DNA from: Bacteroidales bacterium
GTDB lineage: Bacteria; Bacteroidota; Bacteroidia; Bacteroidales; Marinilabiliaceae
Assembly: GCA_015061285.1 (NCBI GenBank)
Contig: SUWW01000009.1
Span: forward strand, 1-64,000
DNA: 64,000 nucleotides
Direction of reading: 5' to 3'
The translations under genes were made by a program, and so were the position numbers. Shown here piece after piece: positions 1-8,885 of the stretch (position 1 is its first letter; each line of letters starts with the position of its first letter). The notes beneath the pieces are model-generated. The model saw only the letters and a list, made by a program, of their open reading frames with translations, did not search any database and had not been told where the DNA came from.

Positions 1-76
1 TTTTTTCAATGTTTTTTTCGCCCTTCTTCGCTTCTCGCTGTCGCTCTGCTACTTACAACTGTGTTAACGTTGGTTA

Positions 77-132
77 AACGGAAAATTGAAAATTGACAAT
101 TGAAAATTGACAATTGAGAATTCATAATTGAA
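77..132. repeat. AATTGA-type short-word repeat
   Basis: Tandem near-copies of the words AAATTGA and CAATTGA. The same words recur in other intergenic gaps of the window (near 41005-41035, 49939-49967 and 50093-50110), always outside genes. No coding capacity. Confidence 0.6.
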
Positions 133-165
133 TTTCGCTAGCTGAGCTTGTAGAAGTCCGTTCAG

Positions 166-350
166 GCGGATTTCAAATCCGCAGTTCATGAATGCCCCAC
201 TGTCATTTTTTGCGGCAGGGGTTTACACCCCAGCCTAAGTTATGTCGCCACTCCGTGGCTATGCATAACACCGAAGGTGTGAAATATCTTAGCCATAGGT
301 GTGAACCTATGGCGATTTGGCAATTCGTTTTTTCGGACGCACGCGGTGCG
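166..350. repeat. Array of short palindromes in non-coding DNA
   Basis: Five short hairpin-forming palindromes follow one another: GCGGATTTCAAATCCGC (166-182), GCCACTCCGTGGC (247-259), CACCGAAGGTG (269-279), arms CCATAGG/CCTATGG (293-312) and arms CGCAC/GTGCG (338-350). Open frames across this stretch have no family resemblance and are taken as chance. The first palindrome recurs at 53126-53142. Confidence 0.6.
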
Positions 351-500
351 CCCCTACATGCGGTTGATGGGTTTCGTAGGTTTCAGGTTCAGGCGGATTT
401 CGATGGATTCGATGGGCGGTTTAAGTAGCAAATGGACTTTATGCAATAAAACACGTTTGCATGCGATAAGATGTCAAATGACGCCAATTGATGTCAAATG

Positions 501-612
501 ATGCGCTTATGTGCTCTACGTCGCTACAAAATGCAATATGGTGCGCTATATGGCCTTTATGCGGCATTATGCTTGCGAGGGGCTTACGCGAGGCTTACAA
601 GGGGCTTATGCG
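501..612. repeat. Dispersed 112-bp module, copy A
   Basis: Related to 52892-53003 and of exactly the same length. Both start at ATGCGCTT and end in several spaced copies of the word GGGCTTA(C/T) followed by TGCG. An open frame across each copy would encode a similar short peptide (AR-G-L then A-Y-x-G-L-M-R), which reflects the DNA repeat and not a recognised protein. The rest of the gap, 613-812, shows nothing further. Confidence 0.6.
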
Positions 613-812
613 ATTGTCTGAAATTCATGGAACATTAACTACGAAATGCGCGAATGTATTTCGTTGCTTTGATGGTTCTCGTTGCTTTTTGCCCAATTGC
701 TTAGGCTGCAACAATATTCAGTACGTAAATATGATATGCACAAAGAACAAAAAAGATAGTCCATTAACGATAGGACAGCTCATATGCATACACGCTAAAA
801 ACATATTTATAC

Positions 813-849
813 AAAAAAAACGTTCTCGATGCTAAAGCACCAAGAACGC
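813..849 (-). terminator. Intrinsic terminator of the rubrerythrin gene
   Basis: On the minus strand the arms CGTTCT and AGAACG enclose a second pairing TGCT/AGCA and are followed by a run of eight T. It lies 24 bp after the rubrerythrin stop. Confidence 0.85.
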
Positions 850-872
850 TAATTGTAGCAAAGAGTGATTTA

Positions 873-1415
873 TCAATAATTCTCTTTTTTCAGTTCAAAG
901 AAGCTCTGTGGATGGTCGCATACGGGGCAGACTTTCGGAGCTTCTTTGCCAACAACGATATGTCCGCAGTTGCGGCATTGCCAGATGCAATCGCCATCGC
1001 GCGAGAATACTACTTTATCATCGATGTTCTTGAGGAGTTTGCGGTAGCGCTCTTCGTGCTCTTTTTCGATTTGAGCTACACCTCGCATCTGCGCTGCTAT
1101 CTCTGGAAAACCTTCAGCCTCAGCTTCGCGCGCCATACGCTCATACATATCGGTCCACTCCTGATTTTCGCCATCGGCAGCATCATTAAGATTATCAATA
1201 GTCGAAGGAACGGCTCCTCCATGCAGATGTTTGAACCAGAGTTTTGCGTGTTCTTTCTCATTAGCTGCAGTCTCTTCAAAAATGGCAGCTATCTGCTCGT
1301 AACCATCTTTCTTAGCCTTCGATGCATAGTAGCTATACTTATTGCGAGCCATTGATTCACCCGCAAAAGCTTCCCAGAGATTCTTCTCGGTTTTTGTCCC
1401 TTTTAGATTTTTCAT
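873..1415 (-). CDS. rbr: Rubrerythrin
   Basis: Non-haem iron peroxidase that reduces hydrogen peroxide in the cytoplasm of anaerobes. The 180 residues match the usual length. The N-terminal four-helix ferritin-like domain carries the di-iron ligand motifs E-x-x-A-x-x-E-K-E-H near residue 50 and I-E-K-E-H-E near residue 117. The C-terminal rubredoxin-like domain has two Cys-x2-Cys knuckles (CRNC and CPVC) near residues 145-165. It stands alone, divergent from greA, with its own strong terminator. The ATG is preceded by an A/T-rich stretch without a clear Shine-Dalgarno site. Confidence 0.96.
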   Translation of the reverse strand: MKNLKGTKTEKNLWEAFAGESMARNKYSYYASKAKKDGYEQIAAIFEETAANEKEHAKLWFKHLHGGAVPSTIDNLNDAADGENQEWTDMYERMAREAEAEGFPEIAAQMRGVAQIEKEHEERYRKLLKNIDDKVVFSRDGDCIWQCRNCGHIVVGKEAPKVCPVCDHPQSFFELKKENY

Positions 1416-1739
1416 ACTTATTTATTTCGTTATAGTTGAACGCAATGAAAATAGTATGTTTCAAATGATTTATTACAACCTCTTAGTTAATACATAAGGA
1501 TTATAAATAAGCATATTGTAGGTCACACCGTCGGAATAGTCTATCGCAGATGAGAACAAACCAAACATCTCTCATAGTATCTGAAACAAATTTTATTATT
1601 GTAAGCATAATATACTTATTAACATGTCACAAGGAAACGTCTGCAAGGTATTAGACATCACCGACTAATTTTCACTATAACAAGGATTTTATTTTACACT
1701 GCTCGGTAGCACAACAAAATGAGCCTCCAAAACAATCGG
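1416..1739. other. Intergenic region between rubrerythrin and greA
   Basis: A/T-rich spacer between divergent genes. Apart from the greA promoter at its right end I see no gene, repeat or convincing RNA structure. The rubrerythrin promoter should lie near 1420-1470 but no clean TAnnTTTG box was found there. Confidence 0.5.
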
Positions 1740-1770
1740 TTTGGTTTGATAACAAAATTTAATACCTTTG
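1740..1770 (+). promoter_or_regulatory. Promoter of greA
   Basis: TTTG at 1740-1743, a 19-nt spacer and TACCTTTG at 1763-1770 match the Bacteroides primary sigma consensus TTTG-N19-TAnnTTTG. The inferred transcript start is near 1777, giving a leader of about 110 nt. Confidence 0.75.
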
Positions 1771-1888
1771 CCATCGTCATAGTTGAAAGTGAATGGGGAT
1801 CCTGAGAGAAATTTTCAGGGTTCTTCTTTTTTTACGCTATGCAAGACCAAAACCAATACAAAAAAACAAACGATTTGGAGGAAAAAAT

Positions 1889-2359
1889 ATGGCAGTAAAT
1901 TATGTAACCGAAGCTGGTTTGAAAAAGCTAAAAGATGACTTGGCGTACTTGGAAGGCGTTGAACGTCCGAACGTAATTAATCAAATAGCCGAGGCTCGAG
2001 ACAAGGGCGACTTGTCGGAGAACGCAGAATATGATGCAGCCAAAGAAGCTCAAGGTCATTTGGAAGCCAAGATTGCTCAGCTAAAGGCTACTATAGCTAA
2101 TAGCCGCATATTAGACGAATCGAAAATCGACATTTCGCAAGTGCAGATACTCACCAAGGTTACTATACGCAACCCCAAGAACAATGCACAGATGACCTAC
2201 ACCATAGTGCCAGACACCGAAGCCGACCTCAAGAGCGGCAAAATAGCCGTTTCGACACCTATTGCTCAAGGCCTACTCGGCAAAAAAGTTGGTGAATCGG
2301 CCGAAATAAAAGTGCCATCGGGATTGATGACTTTCGAAATAGTAAACATCTCATTATAA
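1889..2359 (+). CDS. greA: Transcription elongation factor GreA
   Basis: Binds RNA polymerase and stimulates cleavage of the nascent RNA to rescue backtracked complexes. The 156-residue product has the N-terminal coiled coil (about residues 10-75) with the D-L-S-E-N-A-E-Y-D-A-A-K tip motif and a C-terminal FKBP-like domain. An in-frame ATG exists at 1793, but the start at 1889 gives the family N terminus (MAVNYVT) and has a good ribosome site (GGAGG) 7 nt upstream. The HIT gene follows after 5 bp, so the two are co-transcribed. Confidence 0.97.
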   Translation: MAVNYVTEAGLKKLKDDLAYLEGVERPNVINQIAEARDKGDLSENAEYDAAKEAQGHLEAKIAQLKATIANSRILDESKIDISQVQILTKVTIRNPKNNAQMTYTIVPDTEADLKSGKIAVSTPIAQGLLGKKVGESAEIKVPSGLMTFEIVNISL

Positions 2360-2364
2360 ATAAT

Positions 2365-2760
2365 ATGGCTACTATTTTTAGTAAAATCATAAATGGTGAT
2401 ATACCATCGTACAAAGTGGCAGAGAGCGACAAGTTTTATGCTTTTCTGGATATAAATCCTCTTGCAGAGGGACACACGTTGGTAGTGCCTAAAGTAGAGA
2501 CCGATTATCTGTTTGACCTCGACCCAGCAATGCTTGGCGAGATGATGCAATTTGCACAAAAAGTGGCTAAGGCGCAGAAAAAAGCTATAGACTGTGTGCG
2601 AGTTGGCGTGGCAGTGCTTGGATTCGATGTGCCACATGCCCACATACACCTTGTGCCATTGCAAAGCGAAGCTCAGATGAATTTCAAAAATGAGCGCGTG
2701 AAACTTAGCGACGAACAGTTCAAGACAATTGCACAGAAAATTGCTGCTGAAGTGAAATAA
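2365..2760 (+). CDS. HIT family hydrolase (histidine triad)
   Basis: Small HINT/Fhit-type nucleotide-binding protein of 131 residues, likely a phosphoramidase or nucleotidyl hydrolase. The N terminus (S-K-I-I-N-G-D-I-P-S-Y) and the C-terminal triad H-A-H-I-H-L near residues 92-97 are typical. It lies directly downstream of greA, probably under the greA promoter, and ends at a terminator. The physiological substrate cannot be read from the sequence. Confidence 0.93.
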   Translation: MATIFSKIINGDIPSYKVAESDKFYAFLDINPLAEGHTLVVPKVETDYLFDLDPAMLGEMMQFAQKVAKAQKKAIDCVRVGVAVLGFDVPHAHIHLVPLQSEAQMNFKNERVKLSDEQFKTIAQKIAAEVK

Positions 2761-2784
2761 TTTATTCCACATACCACAAAACAC

Positions 2785-2817
2785 AAAGGCAACCCCATTT
2801 CTGGAGTTGCCTTTTTT
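2785..2817 (+). terminator. Terminator of the greA-HIT operon
   Basis: Nine-base arms AAAGGCAAC/GTTGCCTTT followed by T6, 24 bp after the HIT stop and between converging transcripts. Confidence 0.85.
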
Positions 2818-2824
2818 GTTGCAC

Positions 2825-2853
2825 ATAAAAAAATAGTGAACAATATACTATTT
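2825..2853 (-). terminator. Terminator of the mannan locus
   Basis: On the minus strand AAATAGT and ACTATTT form arms followed by T7. The upstream arm overlaps the stop codon of the MFS transporter, the last gene of the PUL. Confidence 0.7.
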
Positions 2854-4200
2854 CTTTATTGGATACAGGCGAAGTAGCAGCACTATAAGGCCTGCCATGA
2901 TAGCAGGGAAGAGAGAGAAAAGCAGCCAAACCATAGTGCGAACCGATTCTTCGTCGGTGATGGTTATGACAGTTTCGCCAGCGTCGTTGGTGCCCGAGAT
3001 GAAGCCTGCCAAGCCAAGAAGCAACGCCACAAGTGAGCCCGAAATAGCAGTTCCAAATTTCTGAGCCATGGTGCCCGACGAGAAAATCAGCCCCGTCGAC
3101 GATGTGCCATTCTTCTCGGTGGCATAGTCGGCAACATCGGCATACATAGACCAAAGAAGAGGCGAATAGAGTCCCACGCCTATAGATGTTAGAATGACTA
3201 TACCTACCATCAACCATATATATGCATGATTCATAGGTATGAAAAAGAATAGTACTGAAGTAACAGCACAAATAATGGCTGCAATGGCAAAAGCTCGGCT
3301 CTTGGAACCAACCATCTGCGTAAATTTCGGAGACAATCCGCCGAATATCATACATGTGACTTCACCAAAGGTCATAAACACGGTGTAATTAATTATGAGG
3401 CCGCTCACCGTGACATCGCCACCAAGACAGTATGTAATCATATATCCTGCTACGGCATAGCGGAACCCATTGAAGAAGTTGGTACAAACGCCAATGAGTG
3501 TGAGATAAATCCAGGGTTTATTCTTCACGAGATCGGCAAAAGGTTTGAAGGAGAACTTCTCGGCACGCTTTGGTTGCAAGCGTTCTTTGGTGAGCAAGCC
3601 ACAAGCGAGTGTCATGATAGCGGCAAGTCCACCGAGACAAGCTCCGAGCACCGAATATTGATGAGCCTCCGAGCCACCTACCATTTTTTGTAAGTATGGA
3701 AACGATAGAAGCGTTATGAAGCCCATAGCATAGGCTCCCACCATGCGGAACGATGAGAATTTATTCTTCTCGTTATCGTCGTCGGTCATCACGCCGAGCA
3801 GCGAGCCATAAGGGACGTTCACTGCGGTGTAGGCAGCCATCATAAGTAGATACAATACGTATGCATATATACGTTTCCCCACAGGACCGAAGTCGGGAGT
3901 ATGCAGCAAGAGAGCAAATATTAGTCCGAGAGGGACGGCACCCAAGATAAGCCAAGGGCGATATGTGCCCCACCTCGAACGCGTGCGATCGGCAAGACTT
4001 CCCATTAGCGGGTCGGTGACAACGTCGAACATACGCGCAATAAGCATCAAAGTGGCGGTGTCGGCAACGGTGAGGCCAAACACATTGGTGAAAAATAGTG
4101 GGAAGGCTATCGACATCACTTTCCACGTGATGCCACCTGCCGCAGCATCGCCAAGAGCATAGCCAATTTTTTCTCTAAGAGCAATTTTTTCAGTAGACAT
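2848..4200 (-). CDS. MFS sugar/cation symporter, probable mannobiose importer
   Basis: Twelve-helix inner-membrane transporter of the glycoside-pentoside-hexuronide:cation symporter family (450 residues). The start M-S-T-E-K-I-A-L-R-E-K-I-G-Y-A-L-G-D and the loop D-P-L-M-G-S-L-A-D-R-T near residues 62-72 are characteristic. It is the last PUL gene, 6 bp after the alpha-galactosidase. In the Bacteroides fragilis mannan cluster a homologous symporter sits with the epimerase and phosphorylase, so import of beta-1,4-mannobiose from the periplasm is the likely role. Substrate is inferred from context only. Confidence 0.88.
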   Translation of the reverse strand: MSTEKIALREKIGYALGDAAAGGITWKVMSIAFPLFFTNVFGLTVADTATLMLIARMFDVVTDPLMGSLADRTRSRWGTYRPWLILGAVPLGLIFALLLHTPDFGPVGKRIYAYVLYLLMMAAYTAVNVPYGSLLGVMTDDDNEKNKFSSFRMVGAYAMGFITLLSFPYLQKMVGGSEAHQYSVLGACLGGLAAIMTLACGLLTKERLQPKRAEKFSFKPFADLVKNKPWIYLTLIGVCTNFFNGFRYAVAGYMITYCLGGDVTVSGLIINYTVFMTFGEVTCMIFGGLSPKFTQMVGSKSRAFAIAAIICAVTSVLFFFIPMNHAYIWLMVGIVILTSIGVGLYSPLLWSMYADVADYATEKNGTSSTGLIFSSGTMAQKFGTAISGSLVALLLGLAGFISGTNDAGETVITITDEESVRTMVWLLFSLFPAIMAGLIVLLLRLYPIKK

Positions 4201-4206
4201 GATAGT

Positions 4207-5442
4207 TTATTTGGTAACAGACAAGCGGAATACAACAATATCGTGACCAGGCACATCGCGCTTGAGCGGAGTAGCAGTAGTGCCTACATCTTTATGGGCA
4301 AAAAGATCGCGGAGTTTGTAGGTGTCGCGCGAGAAGTTCATTTCGCGATTGAACAGACCATCTTTTATATACACACGCGACCAGTCGTAGTTGAGAGAGC
4401 GAGTGTTTTCGGTCATATTAACAAAAGCGACAGCCCAATCGCCCTTGTCGAGCGGCTTCACCCATATTTCGAAACCGTTATCGTTGATATATCGAAAACC
4501 CTGAATGCCAAGTGGATCCTGATCGACAGCAATAAGTTCTTTGTTGGTTACGAGTTCGAGAGTCTCTTTCGACATTTTGCGTATGTCGTTGCCAAGCATA
4601 AGAGGCGATGCGAGCATACACCACATAGCAAAATGGACTCGATCTTCGTTTGGTGCCATACCATTACCGACCTCGAGCATATCGAAATCGTTCCAATGAT
4701 CGGGGCCAGAATATTGACGAATATTAGGATGCAAACGAATAATCTTCCAAATGCCGAGCGACGCCCAACCTCCATAGCTTTGCTCGCAATCCCAACAGTG
4801 AGCAATATCGCCAGAGACGCGCCACATATTACCTACTTCGGCGCCCCAGAGCCAAGGTTGATTGTCGCCCCACTCGCAGATGCTGAAGAGTATCGGACGT
4901 CCAGCTTTGCGAAGTGCGTCGCGCATGATAGAATAGGAAGCGCGGGCATCTTGCTGATAGCTAAATCCACCATTGCCAGCGCCTGTTGAGCACCAATCGT
5001 ACTTTAGAAAATCGACACCCCACGCAGCGTATTGCTTAGCATCGAGAAATTCGTAGCCACGAGTGCCAGGATAGCCACCACACGTGAGCACACCTGCACA
5101 GTTGTATATACCAAACTTGAGGCCTTTAGAATGCACATAATCGGCAAGAGTTTTTATGCCATTGGGAAATTTTTTCTTGTCGGGCACGAGGAGAAGCGTT
5201 TCTGGGTCGCGCTGCATTTCCATCCAGCCATCATCTATAACTACATATTGATACCCAGCGTCTTTCAAACCAAGTTTTATAAACAAGTCGGCTGTTTCGC
5301 GAACAACATTTTCGCTGATGTCGCAGCCAAACGTATTCCATGAATTCCAACCCATAGGCGGAGTTGGAGCCAGGCCTTCAAATTTTTGCGCATTTGCACT
5401 GACGACAAGAAGCGAGACAAAGGCCAAAATTGATTTTTTCAT
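4207..5442 (-). CDS. GH27 alpha-galactosidase, secreted
   Basis: Removes alpha-1,6-galactosyl branches from galactomannan. A signal peptide (about residues 1-18, ending S-A-N-A) is followed by the GH27 opening P-P-M-G-W-N-S-W-N. The nucleophile is Asp149 in K-Y-D-W-C and the acid/base is Asp254 in D-F-D-M-L-E-V-G. A C-terminal beta-sandwich completes the 411 residues. No lipobox, so a periplasmic enzyme is expected. It lies 12 bp after the CE2-type esterase gene in the PUL operon. Confidence 0.94.
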   Translation of the reverse strand: MKKSILAFVSLLVVSANAQKFEGLAPTPPMGWNSWNTFGCDISENVVRETADLFIKLGLKDAGYQYVVIDDGWMEMQRDPETLLLVPDKKKFPNGIKTLADYVHSKGLKFGIYNCAGVLTCGGYPGTRGYEFLDAKQYAAWGVDFLKYDWCSTGAGNGGFSYQQDARASYSIMRDALRKAGRPILFSICEWGDNQPWLWGAEVGNMWRVSGDIAHCWDCEQSYGGWASLGIWKIIRLHPNIRQYSGPDHWNDFDMLEVGNGMAPNEDRVHFAMWCMLASPLMLGNDIRKMSKETLELVTNKELIAVDQDPLGIQGFRYINDNGFEIWVKPLDKGDWAVAFVNMTENTRSLNYDWSRVYIKDGLFNREMNFSRDTYKLRDLFAHKDVGTTATPLKRDVPGHDIVVFRLSVTK

Positions 5443-5454
5443 ACGATAAATTTT

Positions 5455-6573
5455 TTAGTTATTAATCAAAGTTGAACTTACATATTCTATTAACTCATTG
5501 GCAATTAGCGAATGTTCCTCTACATCGGGATGGTCGGCACCACCACTATTGTAGCTACGCGAGAAGAAAAATGTGCGAACTTCTATCGAACGTTGTTTGC
5601 ATAGGTCGACAACCTTTGGCAAAACAGCGTGCTGATATTCAACAAGTTCATCATTAGCCATTGGACTCGACAAAAGCACAATTTGGGCATCGGGCGAATG
5701 TTGCTGAACGAAAGCTACAAAGTCGGCGTAATTATTTACAAACTCATCTACGGGCTGAATGCCATCGTTTTGACCAAGACAAATAAACACAAAGTCGGGA
5801 TTGAAGCTGAAATCGTAAGTTATTTTATTGTCGCGCAAATTAATCTTGTCGTAGACCATAGGCATGGTTATATCCATGTCGCAGCAAGAGTGCATAAGAC
5901 CAATGCCCGACACCGACGTAAGCATATATTGCGCTCCAAACGCACGAGCGGTAAGAGCTCCGTAGCTGCAAGCAGCTCTATGCCAATCGCCCCAACGATA
6001 GTTTGCCGACGTTGTAGAGGTTGTGTCGGCCTCGGCACCACACGTGATGGAGTTGCCAATGAACTCGAAGCGATATTTATCTTCGGGTTGCCATTTGCGA
6101 ACATCTTCAGCTTCTACACTCAGCAGACGCGTATAGCCCATCGACGACTCAGTGTCGCGAATCACCATAACTTCATGATTGCCAGCACTTATATCGCTGT
6201 GTACATATACATAATTAATGCTATCGGCACTCTGTTTCGGAGCAGAACCAATAATTATAGTATTGTAGCGTCCAACGGTACGGAAACGCACAGGCTCCAG
6301 CGTGTCGACAACAACTTCCAAATAATTATAGCCATCACCATAATGATTTTCGTCTTCAATATTTATCAGACAATAGTCGCCATCGTAAGCAAAAGTAAAA
6401 TATGCCCCAGAAGCCCAAATGCGCGGTCCTTGCACTTCGCTCGAATCCACACGACCCACAATGGATATGACATCGCTGTAGCCATCTACTACAACGCTAT
6501 GCTTACACGATGCGAACATAAGCACTAATGATATGATTATTAATATTTTACGTATATACATAAGAGTAATCAT
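5455..6573 (-). CDS. CE2-type SGNH acetylesterase lipoprotein
   Basis: Probable carbohydrate acetylesterase acting on acetylated (gluco)mannan. The architecture fits CE2: an N-terminal jelly-roll domain (about residues 30-150) and a C-terminal SGNH hydrolase domain. Block I is F-I-G-N-S-I-T-C-G with Ser175; block III is L-G-Q-N-D; the C-terminal dyad is D-H-P-D-V-E-E-H. The lipobox F-A-S-C gives Cys23, so it should be membrane-anchored. Its ATG overlaps the TGA of the epimerase gene (ATGA, 6570-6573), which implies translational coupling. A second in-frame ATG at 6561 would also leave an intact lipoprotein signal. Confidence 0.88.
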   Translation of the reverse strand: MITLMYIRKILIIISLVLMFASCKHSVVVDGYSDVISIVGRVDSSEVQGPRIWASGAYFTFAYDGDYCLINIEDENHYGDGYNYLEVVVDTLEPVRFRTVGRYNTIIIGSAPKQSADSINYVYVHSDISAGNHEVMVIRDTESSMGYTRLLSVEAEDVRKWQPEDKYRFEFIGNSITCGAEADTTSTTSANYRWGDWHRAACSYGALTARAFGAQYMLTSVSGIGLMHSCCDMDITMPMVYDKINLRDNKITYDFSFNPDFVFICLGQNDGIQPVDEFVNNYADFVAFVQQHSPDAQIVLLSSPMANDELVEYQHAVLPKVVDLCKQRSIEVRTFFFSRSYNSGGADHPDVEEHSLIANELIEYVSSTLINN

Positions 6574-7751
6574 TTTATGCGTTCAAGAACTTCAGCAATA
6601 GCACGCGAATTGTGGTACGGGCATTTCCAAAAACCAGCTTTGCAATCGTTGTAGACATCGCGGCCATCTTTATCGACACGCCAAAGCCACTCGCCATATT
6701 TTCTATCAATCAACTTATCGCTAATGAAACGCCACACAAGCTGCATTTTGCGTAAGTATTCCTCATCGCCAGTCAGACGCCACGTATCGGTGAGCCCAAC
6801 AAGCGTTTCAGCCTGCGGCCACCAATGTTTATCGGTATCGACCTTACCATCAACTTTTTCGTAGTAGATGGAATCGCCACACCAAGCTTCGGCAAGAGTG
6901 ACATCTGTCAGTCGTTTGCAGATGGGGCGAAGTTTATCAACCCATTTTTCGCTTCCAATCACTTCGGCAGCTTCCATAAGTAGCCAAGCGCCTTCTATGT
7001 CGTGTCCGTAGGAATCGATATTACTCTTCAGAGTCCAATCGACATCGAAAAAGAGTTGAAAATGACCCGTTTGAGTATCAATAATTTTTTCGGTAAAAAT
7101 GTGCAACAAATGATCGATAGCATCATAGAGTTCGAGCGATGGTGCCACACGATAGAGATTAGCGTATGGCTCAATAATGTGCAGATGGGTGTTCATCGAT
7201 TTGGGAGTGTTTTCGTCCTTATCGCTGAGGCGCACATCGTCAAGCGGCGACCAATCGGCAGCGAGAGCTTCGATATAACCACCATATTGGCTATCGCGAA
7301 AATGCTTTTCGATAACATGAAAAGTTTCAACGGCCAAGTCGATAGCAAGCTGATTGCCAGTGGCACGTGCATATTCCGACAAGCCATAAATACAAAAGCC
7401 TAAAGCATAGGCTTGCTTTTTGGTGTCGAGGGGCGAACCGTCGGCATTGAGCGACCAAAAGAAACCACCATTCTTAGCGTCGTAGAAATATGTAGTGAGG
7501 TAATCGAAGGCGCGATCGGCAGCTTTGCGATATTCAGGCTTACCAAAGATGCGGGTAGCAGTGGCAAAAGACCAAAGCATACGCCCATTAAGAATGCAAC
7601 CTTTTGGTGCATTGGGCACAAGAGTGTTGTGCTTATCGCGCTCGCCATAGAAGCCACCCAATTGTTCGTCTGGCATTTGGGTTATCCAATAGCTCATTAT
7701 GCGGTCATATTCGGCCGTCATTTCGCTTTTTATTTGTTGCAATTCACTCAT
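6570..7751 (-). CDS. Mannobiose 2-epimerase (AGE/cellobiose 2-epimerase family)
   Basis: Cytoplasmic enzyme that converts beta-1,4-mannobiose to 4-O-beta-mannosyl-glucose. The 393 residues form an (alpha/alpha)6 barrel typical of the N-acylglucosamine/cellobiose 2-epimerase superfamily. Conserved histidines are visible in N-T-H-L-H near residue 190, G-H-D-I-E-G near 250 and P-Y-H-N-S-R near 382. There is no signal peptide. The adjacent GH130 phosphorylase uses the product, which supports mannobiose rather than cellobiose as substrate. Coupled by a 4-bp overlap to the esterase downstream. Confidence 0.92.
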   Translation of the reverse strand: MSELQQIKSEMTAEYDRIMSYWITQMPDEQLGGFYGERDKHNTLVPNAPKGCILNGRMLWSFATATRIFGKPEYRKAADRAFDYLTTYFYDAKNGGFFWSLNADGSPLDTKKQAYALGFCIYGLSEYARATGNQLAIDLAVETFHVIEKHFRDSQYGGYIEALAADWSPLDDVRLSDKDENTPKSMNTHLHIIEPYANLYRVAPSLELYDAIDHLLHIFTEKIIDTQTGHFQLFFDVDWTLKSNIDSYGHDIEGAWLLMEAAEVIGSEKWVDKLRPICKRLTDVTLAEAWCGDSIYYEKVDGKVDTDKHWWPQAETLVGLTDTWRLTGDEEYLRKMQLVWRFISDKLIDRKYGEWLWRVDKDGRDVYNDCKAGFWKCPYHNSRAIAEVLERIK

Positions 7752-7757
7752 TATTAT

Positions 7758-7838
7758 ACAATTATGAATTACGAATTACGAGTTCCGATTCACTAAAACG
7801 GAGATAACCTCGTAATTCATAATTTGGAATTCGTAATT
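7758..7838. repeat. Inverted repeat between GH26 and epimerase genes
   Basis: The words ATTATGAATTACG and GAATTACGAG at the left are matched by CTCGTAATTCATAAT and ATTCGTAATT at the right, so the transcript can form an A/U-rich hairpin. The same words occur near 24151-24240 and 34640. It spans the 65-bp gap and the last codons of the GH26 gene. Confidence 0.55.
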
Positions 7839-8851
7839 AAGTTGAGTTCTTCGAGTGTAATAGTTAAGTCGCTATTATATATAGCATTACGCGAATCCCA
7901 ATCGTTGGCAACTTCGAGAAATTCGCTCCAACACATGAACCAACTCCAATTGGGTTGATTCTTAAGTATTTTCGGAGTAGGCAACTTGCCGCACTCGCCA
8001 ATAGCTATGATTTTTCCATTAGCAAGTTTTGTAAGTTTCTCATAGTCATCAATCTGATATCCATTGCGATAGAAATCGGTAGCAAGAATATCCACCACAT
8101 CGTGTCCAGGGAAGAAATCGACATACTGTCCCACATTGGGCGAACCGAGCTCGTTGGCGTTGAATGTCCATAGTAAATTATTGATATGATGATAATTAAC
8201 CAATCTATCGTAGAGCATGCGATAGAGAGCACGATAGCCACCATTGCCAGGGCGAGCACCCCACCAAAACCAATCGCCGTTCATCTCGTGGTATGGGCGC
8301 CAAATGACAGGAATTTTTTCGTCTTGCAACTGCTTCAAAAAGAAAGCAATGACGTCAACTTGAGCCTTCCATCGGTTATTTATTTCAGTGCCTTCGGTGA
8401 GAAGTTGTTTCCACTGCTCGTCGGTGAGTTTGCTCTGAACTCCGTTAACGCCTTGCCATGTGGTGAAATTTTCTTCACTTGTAGGTGGCACGGCATGCCA
8501 CATAAGCGTGATGATGGCACCTTTAGCATGCCACTTTATAGCATTGTCGATGGTGCGCTGGCGAAAATTGATGCCATCGAGCGAGTTGGGTTTTGAGTAG
8601 CCAAAATCTTGTCCAAAAACCACTGGATGCGAGCCATTTGTAAGATTTTCGACGCGCTCCATATATATATCAGAAAATAGTGGATAGCTATGCTGACCAG
8701 TCAGAACACCTTTACCACGCTGACTATACAGAAACTCGAGTAGAGCCTTAGCTTCGGGCGTAGCATTGGGATTTACGGGCGACAATTGTGCTGTAGCATA
8801 AGTAGAAAAGACTAACAGCACAGCACAGAAATAGAGAAGTCGATTTTTCAT
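7817..8851 (-). CDS. GH26 beta-mannanase, periplasmic, probably mannobiose-forming
   Basis: 344-residue glycoside hydrolase with a cleavable signal peptide (ending T-Y-A-T-A) and no lipobox, so periplasmic. The acid/base Glu189 lies in R-P-Y-H-E-M and the nucleophile Glu286 in A-I-G-E-C-G; the aromatic platform W-F-W-W-G follows the acid/base. It resembles the B. fragilis exo-acting GH26 that releases mannobiose for the epimerase pathway, and it lies directly before the epimerase gene. Exo action is inferred from context and cannot be read from the sequence alone. Confidence 0.93.
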   Translation of the reverse strand: MKNRLLYFCAVLLVFSTYATAQLSPVNPNATPEAKALLEFLYSQRGKGVLTGQHSYPLFSDIYMERVENLTNGSHPVVFGQDFGYSKPNSLDGINFRQRTIDNAIKWHAKGAIITLMWHAVPPTSEENFTTWQGVNGVQSKLTDEQWKQLLTEGTEINNRWKAQVDVIAFFLKQLQDEKIPVIWRPYHEMNGDWFWWGARPGNGGYRALYRMLYDRLVNYHHINNLLWTFNANELGSPNVGQYVDFFPGHDVVDILATDFYRNGYQIDDYEKLTKLANGKIIAIGECGKLPTPKILKNQPNWSWFMCWSEFLEVANDWDSRNAIYNSDLTITLEELNLITNSKL

Positions 8852-8885
8852 TGCTTTTGTGTTACAGATTGGATATTACTTAAGT

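Noticed and set aside
488-835. Open frame of 115 codons in the first gap
   Set aside because: Covers the dispersed 112-bp repeat and resembles only the matching frame at 52900-53121; treated as a by-product of repeat DNA.
1793-1888. Upstream start adding 32 residues to GreA
   Set aside because: Not part of the family, and the downstream ATG has a strong ribosome-binding site.
4243-4989. Long plus-strand open frame of 248 codons opposite the GH27 gene
   Set aside because: Lies fully antisense to a conserved enzyme and has no family features; similar antisense frames occur at 5629-6528, 10661-11389, 23280-24092 and 43773-44561 because of codon bias.
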